Shown here in pieces: positions 1 through 7,688 of a stretch of DNA of 64,000 nucleotides. The stretch comes from Rossellomorea aquimaris. Its GTDB lineage: Bacteria > Bacillota > Bacilli > Bacillales > Bacillaceae_B. The position numbers and the translations under genes are program-made. The first letter of the stretch is position 1; the number at the start of each line of letters is the position of its first letter. The notes under the pieces are model-generated. The model had not been told where the DNA came from. It did not search any database and worked only from the letters and a program-made list of their open reading frames with translations. The DNA lies in contig NZ_QNRJ01000009.1 in the NCBI RefSeq assembly GCF_003315075.1, positions 67,437 through 131,436 of the forward strand. Reading direction: 5' to 3'.

Positions 1-108
1 ATCTACATCCACTAAAGCACCTTTAAGGACATCCAGATTTCGTTTGCCATGTCCCTGAAGTTGATAATCAGTCTGTTTATACGCTTCAAATAAAGTCTTT
101 TCTCCCAT
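1..108 (-). CDS. Unrecognised protein, N-terminal 36 residues only
   Basis: A reading frame open to the left edge of the window begins MGEKTLFEAYKQTDYQL. Its ATG follows a clear ribosome binding site (AAAGGGAG, 8 bases upstream). The visible part is hydrophilic, with no signal peptide or motif I recognise. It lies 15 bp downstream of a 43-residue frame on the same strand, so the two may be co-transcribed behind the yunD-like gene. The stop lies outside the window. No function can be offered. Confidence 0.5.
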   Translation of the reverse strand, partial: MGEKTLFEAYKQTDYQLQGHGKRNLDVLKGALVDVD

Positions 109-123
109 CGATTTTCTCCCTTT

Positions 124-255
124 TTATGAGTTCATCACTTTTTCAATGAATCTCTTTACTCGCTTCTTATATTGCTCTTCTTCTAGTGACCGGCAATCGT
201 GTATGATATAACAAATGCTCCGAAAGAATTCCCAATTGTCTCTTTGACACATCAT
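124..255 (-). CDS. Small unrecognised protein, 43 aa
   Basis: A short frame beginning MMCQRDNWEFFRSICYIIHD and ending in a very basic helix-like tail (KKRVKRFIEKVMNS). It starts 10 bp after the stop of the yunD-like gene and ends 15 bp before the next gene, which is operon-like spacing. No convincing ribosome binding site precedes its ATG, so translation would depend on coupling. It has no recognisable domain. It could be a chance frame, but its position between two tightly spaced co-directional genes favours a real gene. Confidence 0.35.
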   Translation of the reverse strand: MMCQRDNWEFFRSICYIIHDCRSLEEEQYKKRVKRFIEKVMNS

Positions 256-265
256 GCATAGAATT

Positions 266-1654
266 CTAAACCATGATGTCACTACTCTCCTTCCACCTGA
301 TCACATAAGCTTTCTCCATAAAATCCTTCCGATCGCCGTACATCCGGATCACATCACGGATTTCCTCAGCCAGGTATTTTTCATTCCGGTTATGGGCGAG
401 GGATTCATAGCCGGATCCTCTTTGCAAATAATCAGAGGACGCAACGGAATACCACTTCTCATCTTCGAGAGGATCATTCCCAATGAGGATTTCCGATACC
501 CGTTTACCATCATGGGTAATCTCTGCCCCTGAAACATGGAGCCTTCCAACGAATTTCCCCCGGAATCCCGGACCTCTTCCATCAGCTAAACAAACTCCAG
601 CATCCAGAGACAGCTGGATGGCCGTACGAATATGCTTTCCTTGAATGTCAAAAGACGTTGGGTTCAGGGGGGATGGACAGATTTCGATCAATTTTTTATT
701 GCTGATAAAATCAAATGCACCGGCGTTCACTATCCCACTATTGATCAAGCCAAGATCGCATTTCAACATGTCCTGCAGCCCGTCGGCGATTAAATTCGTG
801 ATTGGATTCTCCGCAATCACATCATGCCAGAGGGACTGGTCGAGTTTATATAAAGGCCTGCTTAATACGTCAATCGCCTTCTCTTTATTTTCTTTTAAAA
901 TGGCAACTACCTCTTGATCAATAGGAGAAGACCCGGTTGCAATCGTTTCCCCCCGGAGTAATTTGACACCATCCTTTGTCACATCCACTTCCACAATTCC
1001 AATGTATTCCCCATAACAACCGGCACTATTCATCACGGTCCCGTTCACTACTTTTGCCTGTGGATAAAGCTTGTGGTCATGAGCAGACAGGATGATATCG
1101 ACTCCATCCAATTCATTCGCCAGCTCTTCATCTGCCAGTGTCCCTACATGATTGAGAAGAATGCAAACATCATAGTTTCCACGATTACGCTCTATTTCCT
1201 CCACGATTGCAATTTTAAAATCGGTAATATGCACACCCAGCCCGTCATTGAAACCTCCTAAGTCCGGAGACGATCCTGTAATCAGGATACGCAAACCGTT
1301 TTTTTCCAGAATGATGCTTGGCTTTACCCCATTGACCATCGTTTTGTCTTTCCTATAAAGGTTATTACTAATAAACGGTACGGGACTATTGCTGGCCATA
1401 TGCTCAAGTGTATCGAATCCATTGAACATTTCATTGTTTCCAATTGTTAACGCATCATAGCCGACAAATTCCAACAGTTCGATAGCTGCCATTCCTCTCG
1501 TTCCTTGAAGCTCCACGCTTCTGAAATCAGCAAAGTCTCCCCCATCAAGAATAAGTGTGTTCTCGTCTTTATGCGCTTTAATCAAGGATGCCGCCCTCGA
1601 GAACGCTTCAAAATGGCTGTGCAGATCATTGGTATGAATAATTTTTAATTTCAT
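266..1654 (-). CDS. yunD: YunD-like metallophosphatase / 5'-nucleotidase
   Basis: The protein is 462 residues, the length I recall for B. subtilis YunD. The N-terminal half is a calcineurin-like phosphoesterase: IIHTNDLHSHF at residues 5-15, LDGGDFADF, TIGNNE, LNHVG and SAHDH supply the metal-binding Asp, His and Asn residues. The C-terminal half matches the 5'-nucleotidase substrate-binding domain (GIVNAGAFDF, later YLQRGSGYESL). There is no signal peptide, so it is probably cytoplasmic. The frame stays open 66 codons upstream, but I chose the ATG at 1654 because GGAGG lies 6 bases before it and homology starts there. The natural substrate is uncertain. Confidence 0.85.
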   Translation of the reverse strand: MKLKIIHTNDLHSHFEAFSRAASLIKAHKDENTLILDGGDFADFRSVELQGTRGMAAIELLEFVGYDALTIGNNEMFNGFDTLEHMASNSPVPFISNNLYRKDKTMVNGVKPSIILEKNGLRILITGSSPDLGGFNDGLGVHITDFKIAIVEEIERNRGNYDVCILLNHVGTLADEELANELDGVDIILSAHDHKLYPQAKVVNGTVMNSAGCYGEYIGIVEVDVTKDGVKLLRGETIATGSSPIDQEVVAILKENKEKAIDVLSRPLYKLDQSLWHDVIAENPITNLIADGLQDMLKCDLGLINSGIVNAGAFDFISNKKLIEICPSPLNPTSFDIQGKHIRTAIQLSLDAGVCLADGRGPGFRGKFVGRLHVSGAEITHDGKRVSEILIGNDPLEDEKWYSVASSDYLQRGSGYESLAHNRNEKYLAEEIRDVIRMYGDRKDFMEKAYVIRWKESSDIMV

Positions 1655-1736
1655 CTTAACCTCCAAAGTGTTTTTCAGAAAACTCTCTCTATTAATAGTA
1701 AAGGAAATCAGAATGGTGTAAAGGATTTTTATGGAA

Positions 1737-1776
1737 TAAAAGAGCTTACCTTCCACGTAATGGGAGATAAGCTCTT
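1737..1776 (-). terminator. Rho-independent terminator of the sortase operon
   Basis: On the minus strand AAGAGCTTA pairs with TAAGCTCTT across a roughly 20-nt loop and is followed by TTTTATT. It begins at the sortase stop and precedes the yunD-like gene. Confidence 0.7.
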
Positions 1777-2387
1777 CAACTTCCTTTATTCTCTTCGACC
1801 AGTTCTGTAAAGACAACCAATCGTTCGACGTAATTATCGATTTCCCGGTCAAAATAACCCGTGCATGTAATCAGATTAAGCATGCGTTTTTCACTGGGAC
1901 CGAAAATGGTTCTTAGAGGTGCATCATCTTTTTGATAAGCGACTTTTTCCCTTACTACAAATGTCAGGGTTGCTCCATTTTCATCTTGTAAATGGATCTC
2001 ATCCCCAGGCTCAAGCTTCTTCAGTTCAAAAAAGACAGCAGCCTTTTTCTCATCATCTACATGTCCAGCCAGAACGGCATTCCCTTTTTCTCCTGGTTGA
2101 AAGCCCGGTTCAAACCATGCAACATCCTTTCCGTTATCCGGAAGCTCCATGTTACCTTCCTTATCGAGTCCAAATTTCTTGATAGGTGCTTCGAGGTCAA
2201 GCTTCGGTATGGAAAGAGTAGCTGGTGTCATACTATATTCTTCTTTTTGCGGTTCAGGAATAACGGGTTGAACAGGTTGTTCAATGGTGGATGATCCAAC
2301 TTCACTTTCCGTAACCGATTGAGGCTCTTCGGCAGCACATGCCGCGAGAAGAGCCATCAAAGGAAGAGACAAAAGAAGTCGTTTCAT
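1776..2387 (-). CDS. Lipoprotein-type class D/F-like sortase
   Basis: A 203-residue sortase. The expected catalytic triad is visible: His109 in LAGHVDD, Cys175 in LNLITCTGYFD, and Arg189 in ERLVVF. Instead of the usual uncleaved N-terminal anchor it has a lipoprotein signal (MALLAAC, Cys17), so it should be tethered by lipid outside the membrane, with a linker rich in Glu, Pro and Ser at about 18-52. Its start codon overlaps the stop of the preceding gene (TAATG). That gene encodes a protein with a sorting signal, so this is very probably a dedicated sortase-substrate pair. The class assignment (D versus F) is my inference. Confidence 0.85.
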   Translation of the reverse strand: MKRLLLSLPLMALLAACAAEEPQSVTESEVGSSTIEQPVQPVIPEPQKEEYSMTPATLSIPKLDLEAPIKKFGLDKEGNMELPDNGKDVAWFEPGFQPGEKGNAVLAGHVDDEKKAAVFFELKKLEPGDEIHLQDENGATLTFVVREKVAYQKDDAPLRTIFGPSEKRMLNLITCTGYFDREIDNYVERLVVFTELVEENKGS

Positions 2388-3178
2388 TATTTTTGCAGTT
2401 TTCTGCGGGTAACAAATAGTAGTGCTGCTCCACCTAATACTGCCGACGCAAGTACGATTGGAAGAGTGGAAGTCGATTCAGTCGCTGCTCCACCCATACC
2501 TGTTTCAGGCATGCTGCCAGGCATTAATGTATAATCCTTCAGAACAAGTACTTCCAATTGATCTGCTGTATTGACTGCGAACACGCTGTATACTGTATTT
2601 TCTTCAAGCATCGTTCCAGACAGATCCAACACTTGATCTCCTTCTGGTGTTCTGATTTCCAGATCATAGGTTCCAGCATCTAATTCCTGATAATCAGTGA
2701 TCGCTTTGAATTCAGCTCCACTGAATAATGCATCTCCACCTACAAGACCAACATCAACGGTCGGTGCATCCGGGGAAAGGTGTCCAACGCGCACCTTAGT
2801 CATGCCCTCTGTTACCTCCATTGAATCCTGCGCTACGACTAATTCCAGGTTTTCCACTGTATTAGCAGCCGCGACGGTGTAAGCCATTCCTGCTTCAACC
2901 GTTAAATCTTGAGAAATGACTGGGTCTTTGCTTCCCATTGTGCCTGCTGCATAAATTTCTACTTTATGGTCGCCTGCAGGAAGATTCATGTAATCTGTTG
3001 CTGCTTTAAACTCTGCGCCTTCAACCACTGCATTTCCATCCACATACACATCGACAGCCGGAGCATCAGGAGAAGCATGGACAATACGCACCATCGCATC
3101 ATTCTCAGCCGCAAATGCACCTCCAGCCAGTGATAACATTAACATTGCAGTTGTCAAAATCGAGAAAATCTTTTTCAT
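2387..3178 (-). CDS. DUF4397 surface protein with MPETG sorting signal
   Basis: A 263-residue secreted protein. A signal peptide covers about residues 1-24 (ending GGAFAAEN). Two DUF4397 domains follow, each containing the motif VRIVHASPDAPAVDV or VRVGHLSPDAPTVDV. The C-terminus has MPETG, a hydrophobic segment (LPIVLASAVLGGAALLFV) and a positive tail (TRRKLQK): a variant LPXTG anchor. I chose the ATG at 3178, behind AAAGGAG. An in-frame GTG at 3187 lies inside that ribosome binding site. The gene overlaps the downstream sortase by one base, which predicts coupled translation and wall anchoring by that enzyme. The role of DUF4397 is unknown to me. Confidence 0.85.
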   Translation of the reverse strand: MKKIFSILTTAMLMLSLAGGAFAAENDAMVRIVHASPDAPAVDVYVDGNAVVEGAEFKAATDYMNLPAGDHKVEIYAAGTMGSKDPVISQDLTVEAGMAYTVAAANTVENLELVVAQDSMEVTEGMTKVRVGHLSPDAPTVDVGLVGGDALFSGAEFKAITDYQELDAGTYDLEIRTPEGDQVLDLSGTMLEENTVYSVFAVNTADQLEVLVLKDYTLMPGSMPETGMGGAATESTSTLPIVLASAVLGGAALLFVTRRKLQK

Positions 3179-3201
3179 TTCTTCCACTCCTTTTGTATTT
3201 T

Positions 3202-3260
3202 GTACAAGTTTTGTGGTTTACTTGTACATAAAATGTACAACTAATAGAACAATATATCAA
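3202..3260 (-). promoter_or_regulatory. Promoter with overlapping GTACAAG operator repeats
   Basis: On the minus strand TTGATA (3255-3260) and TACATT (3232-3237) are spaced 17 bp, a good SigA promoter for the surface protein and sortase. A palindrome, TTGTACA-N5-TGTACAA, covers the -10 box, and a third GTACAAG copy lies at 3202-3208, as expected of a repressor site. The regulator is not identified. Confidence 0.55.
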
Positions 3261-3425
3261 TTAATAAACTGTCCTGTTAGCACATTCAACTCTCTCAGGA
3301 CATTTTCACTCACAAAAGGGAAGACTATTTTCAATAAAGCACGAAAACTGATTACCATTGACACATTCCATACGATGCAGATAAAATGTGAAATAATCAT
3401 TTCAACAAATAATCTTATCCACATA

Positions 3426-3562
3426 CTCGTATAATATTGGAAATATGGTCCAAAAGTTTCTACCAAACTACCGTAAATGGTTTGACTACGAGAGGGAGCA
3501 GGGGCAGGAGTCCCTTCTCTTCTCTCTCTATGTCAAACCCTGGGTGCATCCCGGGGTTTTTT
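3426..3562 (+). promoter_or_regulatory. Purine riboswitch (guanine-type) with terminator
   Basis: The aptamer spans 3426-3492. P1 is CTCGTA/TACGAG, P2 is TTGGA/TCCAA, and P3 is CCAAAC/GGTTTG, with the conserved core GTTTCTACC and CCGTAAAT. The base at 3486, equivalent to position 74 of the xpt riboswitch, is C, which predicts guanine or hypoxanthine binding rather than adenine. An intrinsic terminator follows at 3536-3562 (AACCCTGGG, loop, TCCCGGGGTT, then T residues). The adenine deaminase gene begins 22 bp after it. Ligand binding should therefore reduce deaminase expression. Confidence 0.9.
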
Positions 3563-3584
3563 ATTTAGATAAGGAGAGGATTTC

Positions 3585-5330
3585 ATGGATACAAAAAAAG
3601 CTATACTGAAAAAAAGAATTGCAGCTGCGAATAAAGACAACCTTGCAGATCTGGTCATAAAAAATGGGAAAATAATAGATGTGTTTAACCTTGAAATCAT
3701 GGAAGGAGATGTCGCGGTTACGGATGGAATGTTCGTTGGGATTGGTGAATTTGAAGGAAACCAGGTCATCGACGCGAAGGGAAGATATATTAGCCCGTCC
3801 TTTATCGATGCCCATGTTCACATTGAATCCTCCATGGTCACACCATCCGAATTTGCAAAAGTCGTCCTTCCTCATGGGGTCACGACCGTTATTACAGATC
3901 CTCATGAAATCGGGAATGTAGCCGGAGAAGAAGGCATTGGATTCATGCTTGACGATTCAGGGAACATTCCATTAGATGTGTTTACCATGCTTCCATCCTG
4001 CGTGCCGGCAACTCCATTTGAAAATGCAGGAGCAACGCTGACATCCAAAGAGCTGGAACCTTTCTATACACATGAGCGTGTCCTTGGACTGGCAGAGGTC
4101 ATGGACTACCCTTCCCTCCAAAAAGGCGGTGATTCCATTGTTGATAAAATCACTGTCACCTCGGAGTATAGTCGTCATATGGACGGACATTTAGCGGGGC
4201 TTGATACAAATGCAATCAATGTTTACAAATCCGCCGGTATTCGAACCGATCATGAATGCACCACCGTCCCTGAAGCATTGGAACGAATACGCCGGGGGAT
4301 GTACCTTCTCATTCGTGAAGGATCCGTGGCTAAAGATTTGAAATCGCTTATTGGAGTTGTCAACGAAAGAAATGCCCGTCGCTGTCTATTCTGTACAGAT
4401 GATAAGCACTTGGATGATTTAGTCGAGGAAGGCAGTATCGATCACAATATTCGCTTAGCAATCCAGGAAGGACTCGATCCTCTATTGGCGATTAGCATCG
4501 CTTCTTTGAATGCTGCTGAATGTTATGGATTATACACTAAAGGCGCAATTGCACCCGGATACGATGCGGATTTCGTATTACTGGATGATCTTAAAACCAT
4601 CTCTATATCAGAGGTGTATAAAGAAGGGAAACAAGTAGCTGCACATGGTCAGTTTGTCGGTGACTCAATCGTTAAACCGGCGCCAAAACCATCTCTGACT
4701 TCAACTGTTCATATTCCTGAACTCACTGAACAACATCTCCAAATTGAAATGGGCGTTACAGAAGAAGCACATATTATAGAAATCATTCCTAACCACCTTA
4801 GAACCAATAAACAGATTGAAAAGGTCCAAGTAGAAAATGGATGCTTTATCCCTTCTATTCAACAGGATCAACTTAAAATGGCTGTCATTGAAAGACATAA
4901 AAGGACAGGAAACATTGGCTTGGGCATCGTGAAAGGATTCGGATTGAAAAAAGGAGCCATCGCTACCACCATCGCTCATGATTCCCACAATATTGTCACA
5001 GCTGGTACAAATGATCGTGATATCCTTCAAGCGGTCGAGGCACTTAACGATATGAATGGCGGCCTGGTGATGGTGAGAGACGGAAATGTCATAGCCTCTC
5101 TTCCATTACCGATTGCAGGGTTGATGTCCGATCAGGGATTTGAAGAAGTGGTATCAGGGCTCCACGAGTTGAAAAATGCGTTTGTAGAATTAGGATTCTC
5201 CGGGGACTTTAATCCATTTCTGACTCTCTCTTTTCTCACTTTGCCTGTGATCCCGGAGTTGAAGCTGACAGATTTAGGATTGTTTGATGTTAATCGTTCC
5301 CGGCATATTGAGGTTGGGATAGAAGGTTGA
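3585..5330 (+). CDS. adeC: Adenine deaminase
   Basis: Hydrolyses adenine to hypoxanthine and ammonia in purine salvage; cytoplasmic. The 581 residues match the family length. An amidohydrolase metal site is visible (FIDAHVHIESSM at about residues 68-79, then TDPHEIGNVAG and DGHLAGL), followed by the Ade C-terminal domain (GIVKGFGLKKGAIATT, then AHDSHNI). The ATG has a strong AAGGAGAGG site. It is a single-gene unit controlled by the guanine-type riboswitch just upstream, so it would be expressed when guanine or hypoxanthine is scarce. That logic fits a deaminase feeding the hypoxanthine-guanine branch. Confidence 0.93.
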   Translation: MDTKKAILKKRIAAANKDNLADLVIKNGKIIDVFNLEIMEGDVAVTDGMFVGIGEFEGNQVIDAKGRYISPSFIDAHVHIESSMVTPSEFAKVVLPHGVTTVITDPHEIGNVAGEEGIGFMLDDSGNIPLDVFTMLPSCVPATPFENAGATLTSKELEPFYTHERVLGLAEVMDYPSLQKGGDSIVDKITVTSEYSRHMDGHLAGLDTNAINVYKSAGIRTDHECTTVPEALERIRRGMYLLIREGSVAKDLKSLIGVVNERNARRCLFCTDDKHLDDLVEEGSIDHNIRLAIQEGLDPLLAISIASLNAAECYGLYTKGAIAPGYDADFVLLDDLKTISISEVYKEGKQVAAHGQFVGDSIVKPAPKPSLTSTVHIPELTEQHLQIEMGVTEEAHIIEIIPNHLRTNKQIEKVQVENGCFIPSIQQDQLKMAVIERHKRTGNIGLGIVKGFGLKKGAIATTIAHDSHNIVTAGTNDRDILQAVEALNDMNGGLVMVRDGNVIASLPLPIAGLMSDQGFEEVVSGLHELKNAFVELGFSGDFNPFLTLSFLTLPVIPELKLTDLGLFDVNRSRHIEVGIEG

Positions 5331-5338
5331 TGGCTTTG

Positions 5339-5527
5339 TTTGACTGTTGAATTTCAGTGTTTTTTTGACTGTTAAATATTGCAGTTTATTTTACTGCTTA
5401 ATTTCTTTGGATATTTGACTGTTGAATTTCCCAAGAATTTTAACAGGTAATTTCCCAGTTGATTTTCAACTGTTAAAATTCTTCCTATATTCAGCTGCTG
5501 ATTTTTTCATAATATTCAGCACCTGAA
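5339..5527. repeat. Array of eight 13-bp palindromes at 25-bp period
   Basis: Units start at 5339, 5364, 5389, 5414, 5439, 5465, 5490 and 5515, so seven intervals are 25,25,25,25,26,25,25. Examples are TTTGACTGTTGAA, TTCAACTGTTAAA, TTCAGCTGCTGAT and TTCAGCACCTGAA. The consensus is TTYRRCTGYTRAA, a palindrome around the central T/A. The 12-13 bp gaps are T-rich and not conserved. The last two units are nearly complementary and could form a hairpin. The array starts 9 bp after the adeC stop and precedes no gene on the plus strand. A matching array lies at 48778-48865. Confidence 0.85.
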
Positions 5528-5549
5528 CCCCAAACAACACTAAAACTGG

Positions 5550-5577
5550 GTGCCAGGTTCAGATAGTCTGGCACTCC
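5550..5577. terminator. Hairpin GTGCCAG/CTGGCAC downstream of adeC
   Basis: GTGCCAG at 5550-5556 pairs with CTGGCAC at 5568-5574, and TCCTTT follows. It could end adeC transcription read through the palindrome array. Confidence 0.45.
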
Positions 5578-5605
5578 TTTATTGGAATCGATTAGGCTAC
5601 ATAAG

Positions 5606-5641
5606 AAAAGAGATGTCTCCATTGTCGAGACATCTCTTTTC
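5606..5641. terminator. Bidirectional terminator between adeC and flotillin gene
   Basis: A 14-bp stem, AAAAGAGATGTCTC with GAGACATCTCTTTT, has a 7-nt loop and A/T tracts on both sides. It serves the convergent pair. Confidence 0.8.
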
Positions 5642-5644
5642 TCA

Positions 5645-7144
5645 TTATTTACTTTCTTCTTGTAACTCTTTTTCTTCAGTCGTCGCAGCAACTTCCTTGT
5701 CAGCCGATTCTGAAATTGCTGGCTGGTAAGGTCTTTCATGGCTTCTGTTTGCATACGACTTCAGTAATTCACCTACATCGATGCCTGTCATTTCGCGTAA
5801 CGGTTCCTGCATATCAAGCATCGTTCTGGTGATGCTTTTCCCAAAGGAAGGAACTCCCTGGCCATTACCGGAATCAATGATTTTAACAGAGTCAATATTG
5901 TTAAGAGGCTGGGCAATTTTCTCTGCGAAAACCGGCAGCATTTCGATTAATTTCTCGGTAATGATGACATCGCCATGTTTCTCCATTGCTTCTGCCAGCA
6001 GTTTACGGGATTCAGCTTCCGCCTTACCTCGTTCTCTGATAACATCGGCTTCTGCAGAACCTTCTTCCCTGCGGATCTTGGCTTTCGCTTCCCCGTCAAT
6101 TTCAGCCTTGCGTGCTTCCGCTTCCGCTTTACGAGTGGTTTCGTAGTATTCGGCATCGGCTTTCGTTTTACGAACTTTTGATTCTTCTGCTTCAAGCTTC
6201 ACGGCACGTTCACGTTCAAGGAATTGAAGGGTTAACTCTTCTTCTTTCACTTCCTTGGTAAGTTTGGCTTTTTCCAACTCATAGGACTGTTCGGATTTCG
6301 CTCTTGCCCGCTCTGTTTCTTCTTTGAAGGCTGCGTCTTTGATGTCCTTCTCTTTTTTCGATTGGGCAATGGTAATTTGACGCTTGTATTCTTCCTCTTT
6401 CGCTTCCTGATCGGTTTGGGCCCGGTGAATACGGGTTTCACGTTCGGTGTTTGCTTCTGCAATTTCAGCTTGCTTGCGAACCTCGGCGATACGTGGACGA
6501 CCAAGATTTTTTAAGTATCCATTTTCTTCATCTGCATCTCTTATGTCAGTTAACCCGAGTGACGTAATTTTGAAGCCCATAAGATCCAGCTGCTTCTGGG
6601 CAATTTCCGATACGTCAGCGTTAAATTTTTCACGATTACTGTTAATATCTTCAACAGTCATTTTGGAAAGAATCGCTCGAAGATTACTTCCAAGGACCTC
6701 GATGATTTCATCTTCAATTTCCTTTTGATCCTTACCAAGGAACTGCTCGGCATAGTTCGCAATCCCGTTTAATGTATCGGCCACCTTCACCATCGCCACT
6801 GCATCTGCAACGATTGGTACTCCGCCATTTGTGTACACTCTAGGTGTCGATAGTTTTAATTGGAAGGATGTAAGATTAACAGGTGTGGAAGTTTGGAAAC
6901 GTCTTAATCTGTACCCTCCACCCCTGATGATTTTCATGGAACGTCCTTCCTGGTCGGTGAAAATATTCGTTTCCTTCTCAGGATCCCCCAGTTTCGGTCC
7001 GGTAATGATCAGTGCCTGGTTGGATCTCGCTGTACGATAACGGAATCTCATCCAGAAATAATAGGCAATTCCTGCAATAGCTGCAATAACCAGAACAGGA
7101 ATCAGGAACATAAAAAATCCGATGATACTTAATGATTCTAGCAT
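5645..7144 (-). CDS. floT: Flotillin-like SPFH membrane scaffold protein
   Basis: A 499-residue flotillin. One hydrophobic anchor lies at about residues 5-32, then an SPFH/band-7 domain at about 40-220 (NQALIITGPKLG, IIRGGGYRLRRFQ, YAEQFLG), then a long Ala/Glu/Lys coiled coil at about 220-400 with repeated KAEAE-type heptads. The tail, NNIDSVKIIDSGNG, is typical of the family. Flotillins organise membrane microdomains with NfeD proteins, but no nfeD gene is adjacent here. The ATG at 7144 has AGAGGGG 10 bases before it. An upstream in-frame ATG at 7165 overlaps that site and is rejected. Confidence 0.87.
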   Translation of the reverse strand: MLESLSIIGFFMFLIPVLVIAAIAGIAYYFWMRFRYRTARSNQALIITGPKLGDPEKETNIFTDQEGRSMKIIRGGGYRLRRFQTSTPVNLTSFQLKLSTPRVYTNGGVPIVADAVAMVKVADTLNGIANYAEQFLGKDQKEIEDEIIEVLGSNLRAILSKMTVEDINSNREKFNADVSEIAQKQLDLMGFKITSLGLTDIRDADEENGYLKNLGRPRIAEVRKQAEIAEANTERETRIHRAQTDQEAKEEEYKRQITIAQSKKEKDIKDAAFKEETERARAKSEQSYELEKAKLTKEVKEEELTLQFLERERAVKLEAEESKVRKTKADAEYYETTRKAEAEARKAEIDGEAKAKIRREEGSAEADVIRERGKAEAESRKLLAEAMEKHGDVIITEKLIEMLPVFAEKIAQPLNNIDSVKIIDSGNGQGVPSFGKSITRTMLDMQEPLREMTGIDVGELLKSYANRSHERPYQPAISESADKEVAATTEEKELQEESK

Positions 7145-7354
7145 TCTGACAACCCCTCTCAACATTTTCTATAAATCAGTCGAGCAACTGACTTATTATT
7201 TAATAAAATGGCTAGCTACAATACTATCTACGGAAGAGTGTTAGAAAAGTTTCAATAATTTAGGTGAATCTCCTAATTTTATATAAAAAAAGCTCGAACT
7301 CCTTCTCCTCACTCACAAGGGTTATGATAAAATAAAAGCGTTCACAATTTAATC

Positions 7355-7535
7355 ATTGCTCATTGGTGAAGATGATCTTTAGTTCATTTTCTTAAAAGGG
7401 AAGTTGGTGAAAGTCCAACGCGGTCCCGCCACTGTAAGGCTGAGAATTCGTATGGATCCACTGTTTCGAACCTGAAATGGGAAGGAATACGAAATCGCTG
7501 ACGCTGAGCCAGGAGACCTGCCAAATGAGAAGAAC
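7355..7535 (+). promoter_or_regulatory. Cobalamin (B12) riboswitch
   Basis: The sequence carries the diagnostic B12 boxes in order: GGGAAG-TT-GGTG at 7398-7409, GGTCCCGCCACTGT at about 7422-7435, and GCCAGGAGACCTGCC at 7508-7522. The intervening arms contain paired segments (GAATTCGTAT with ATACGAAATC). Boundaries are approximate. A possible kissing-loop hairpin follows (TTCCTACGGGAGATAGGAGG near 7542-7561), then a terminator at 7627-7658. The only gene it can control is the acyl-CoA thioesterase at 7689, which is not a usual target. Confidence 0.9.
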
Positions 7536-7626
7536 ACAGAAGTTCCTACGGGAGATAGGAGGGTGTTGCACTAATGAGACGTCACCAGATGAATCACTGT
7601 ATTCTGAACGGTCGCCTGGAATAGCC

Positions 7627-7658
7627 GCATCTTCTTTAATAAAAGGAGATGCTTTTTT
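7627..7658 (+). terminator. Terminator of the cobalamin riboswitch
   Basis: GCATCT-TCTTT pairs with AAAGGA-GATGC, followed by TTTTTT. It is placed 30 bp before the thioesterase start, so it can act as the riboswitch expression platform. Confidence 0.8.
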
Positions 7659-7688
7659 GTTTCATACTACAAACAGGGAGATGAGAAA

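Noticed and set aside
5339..5527. CRISPR array interpretation of the 25-bp periodic palindromes
   Set aside because: Repeats are only 13 bp and degenerate, gaps are 12 bp, T-rich and too short for spacers, and no cas gene is present in the window.
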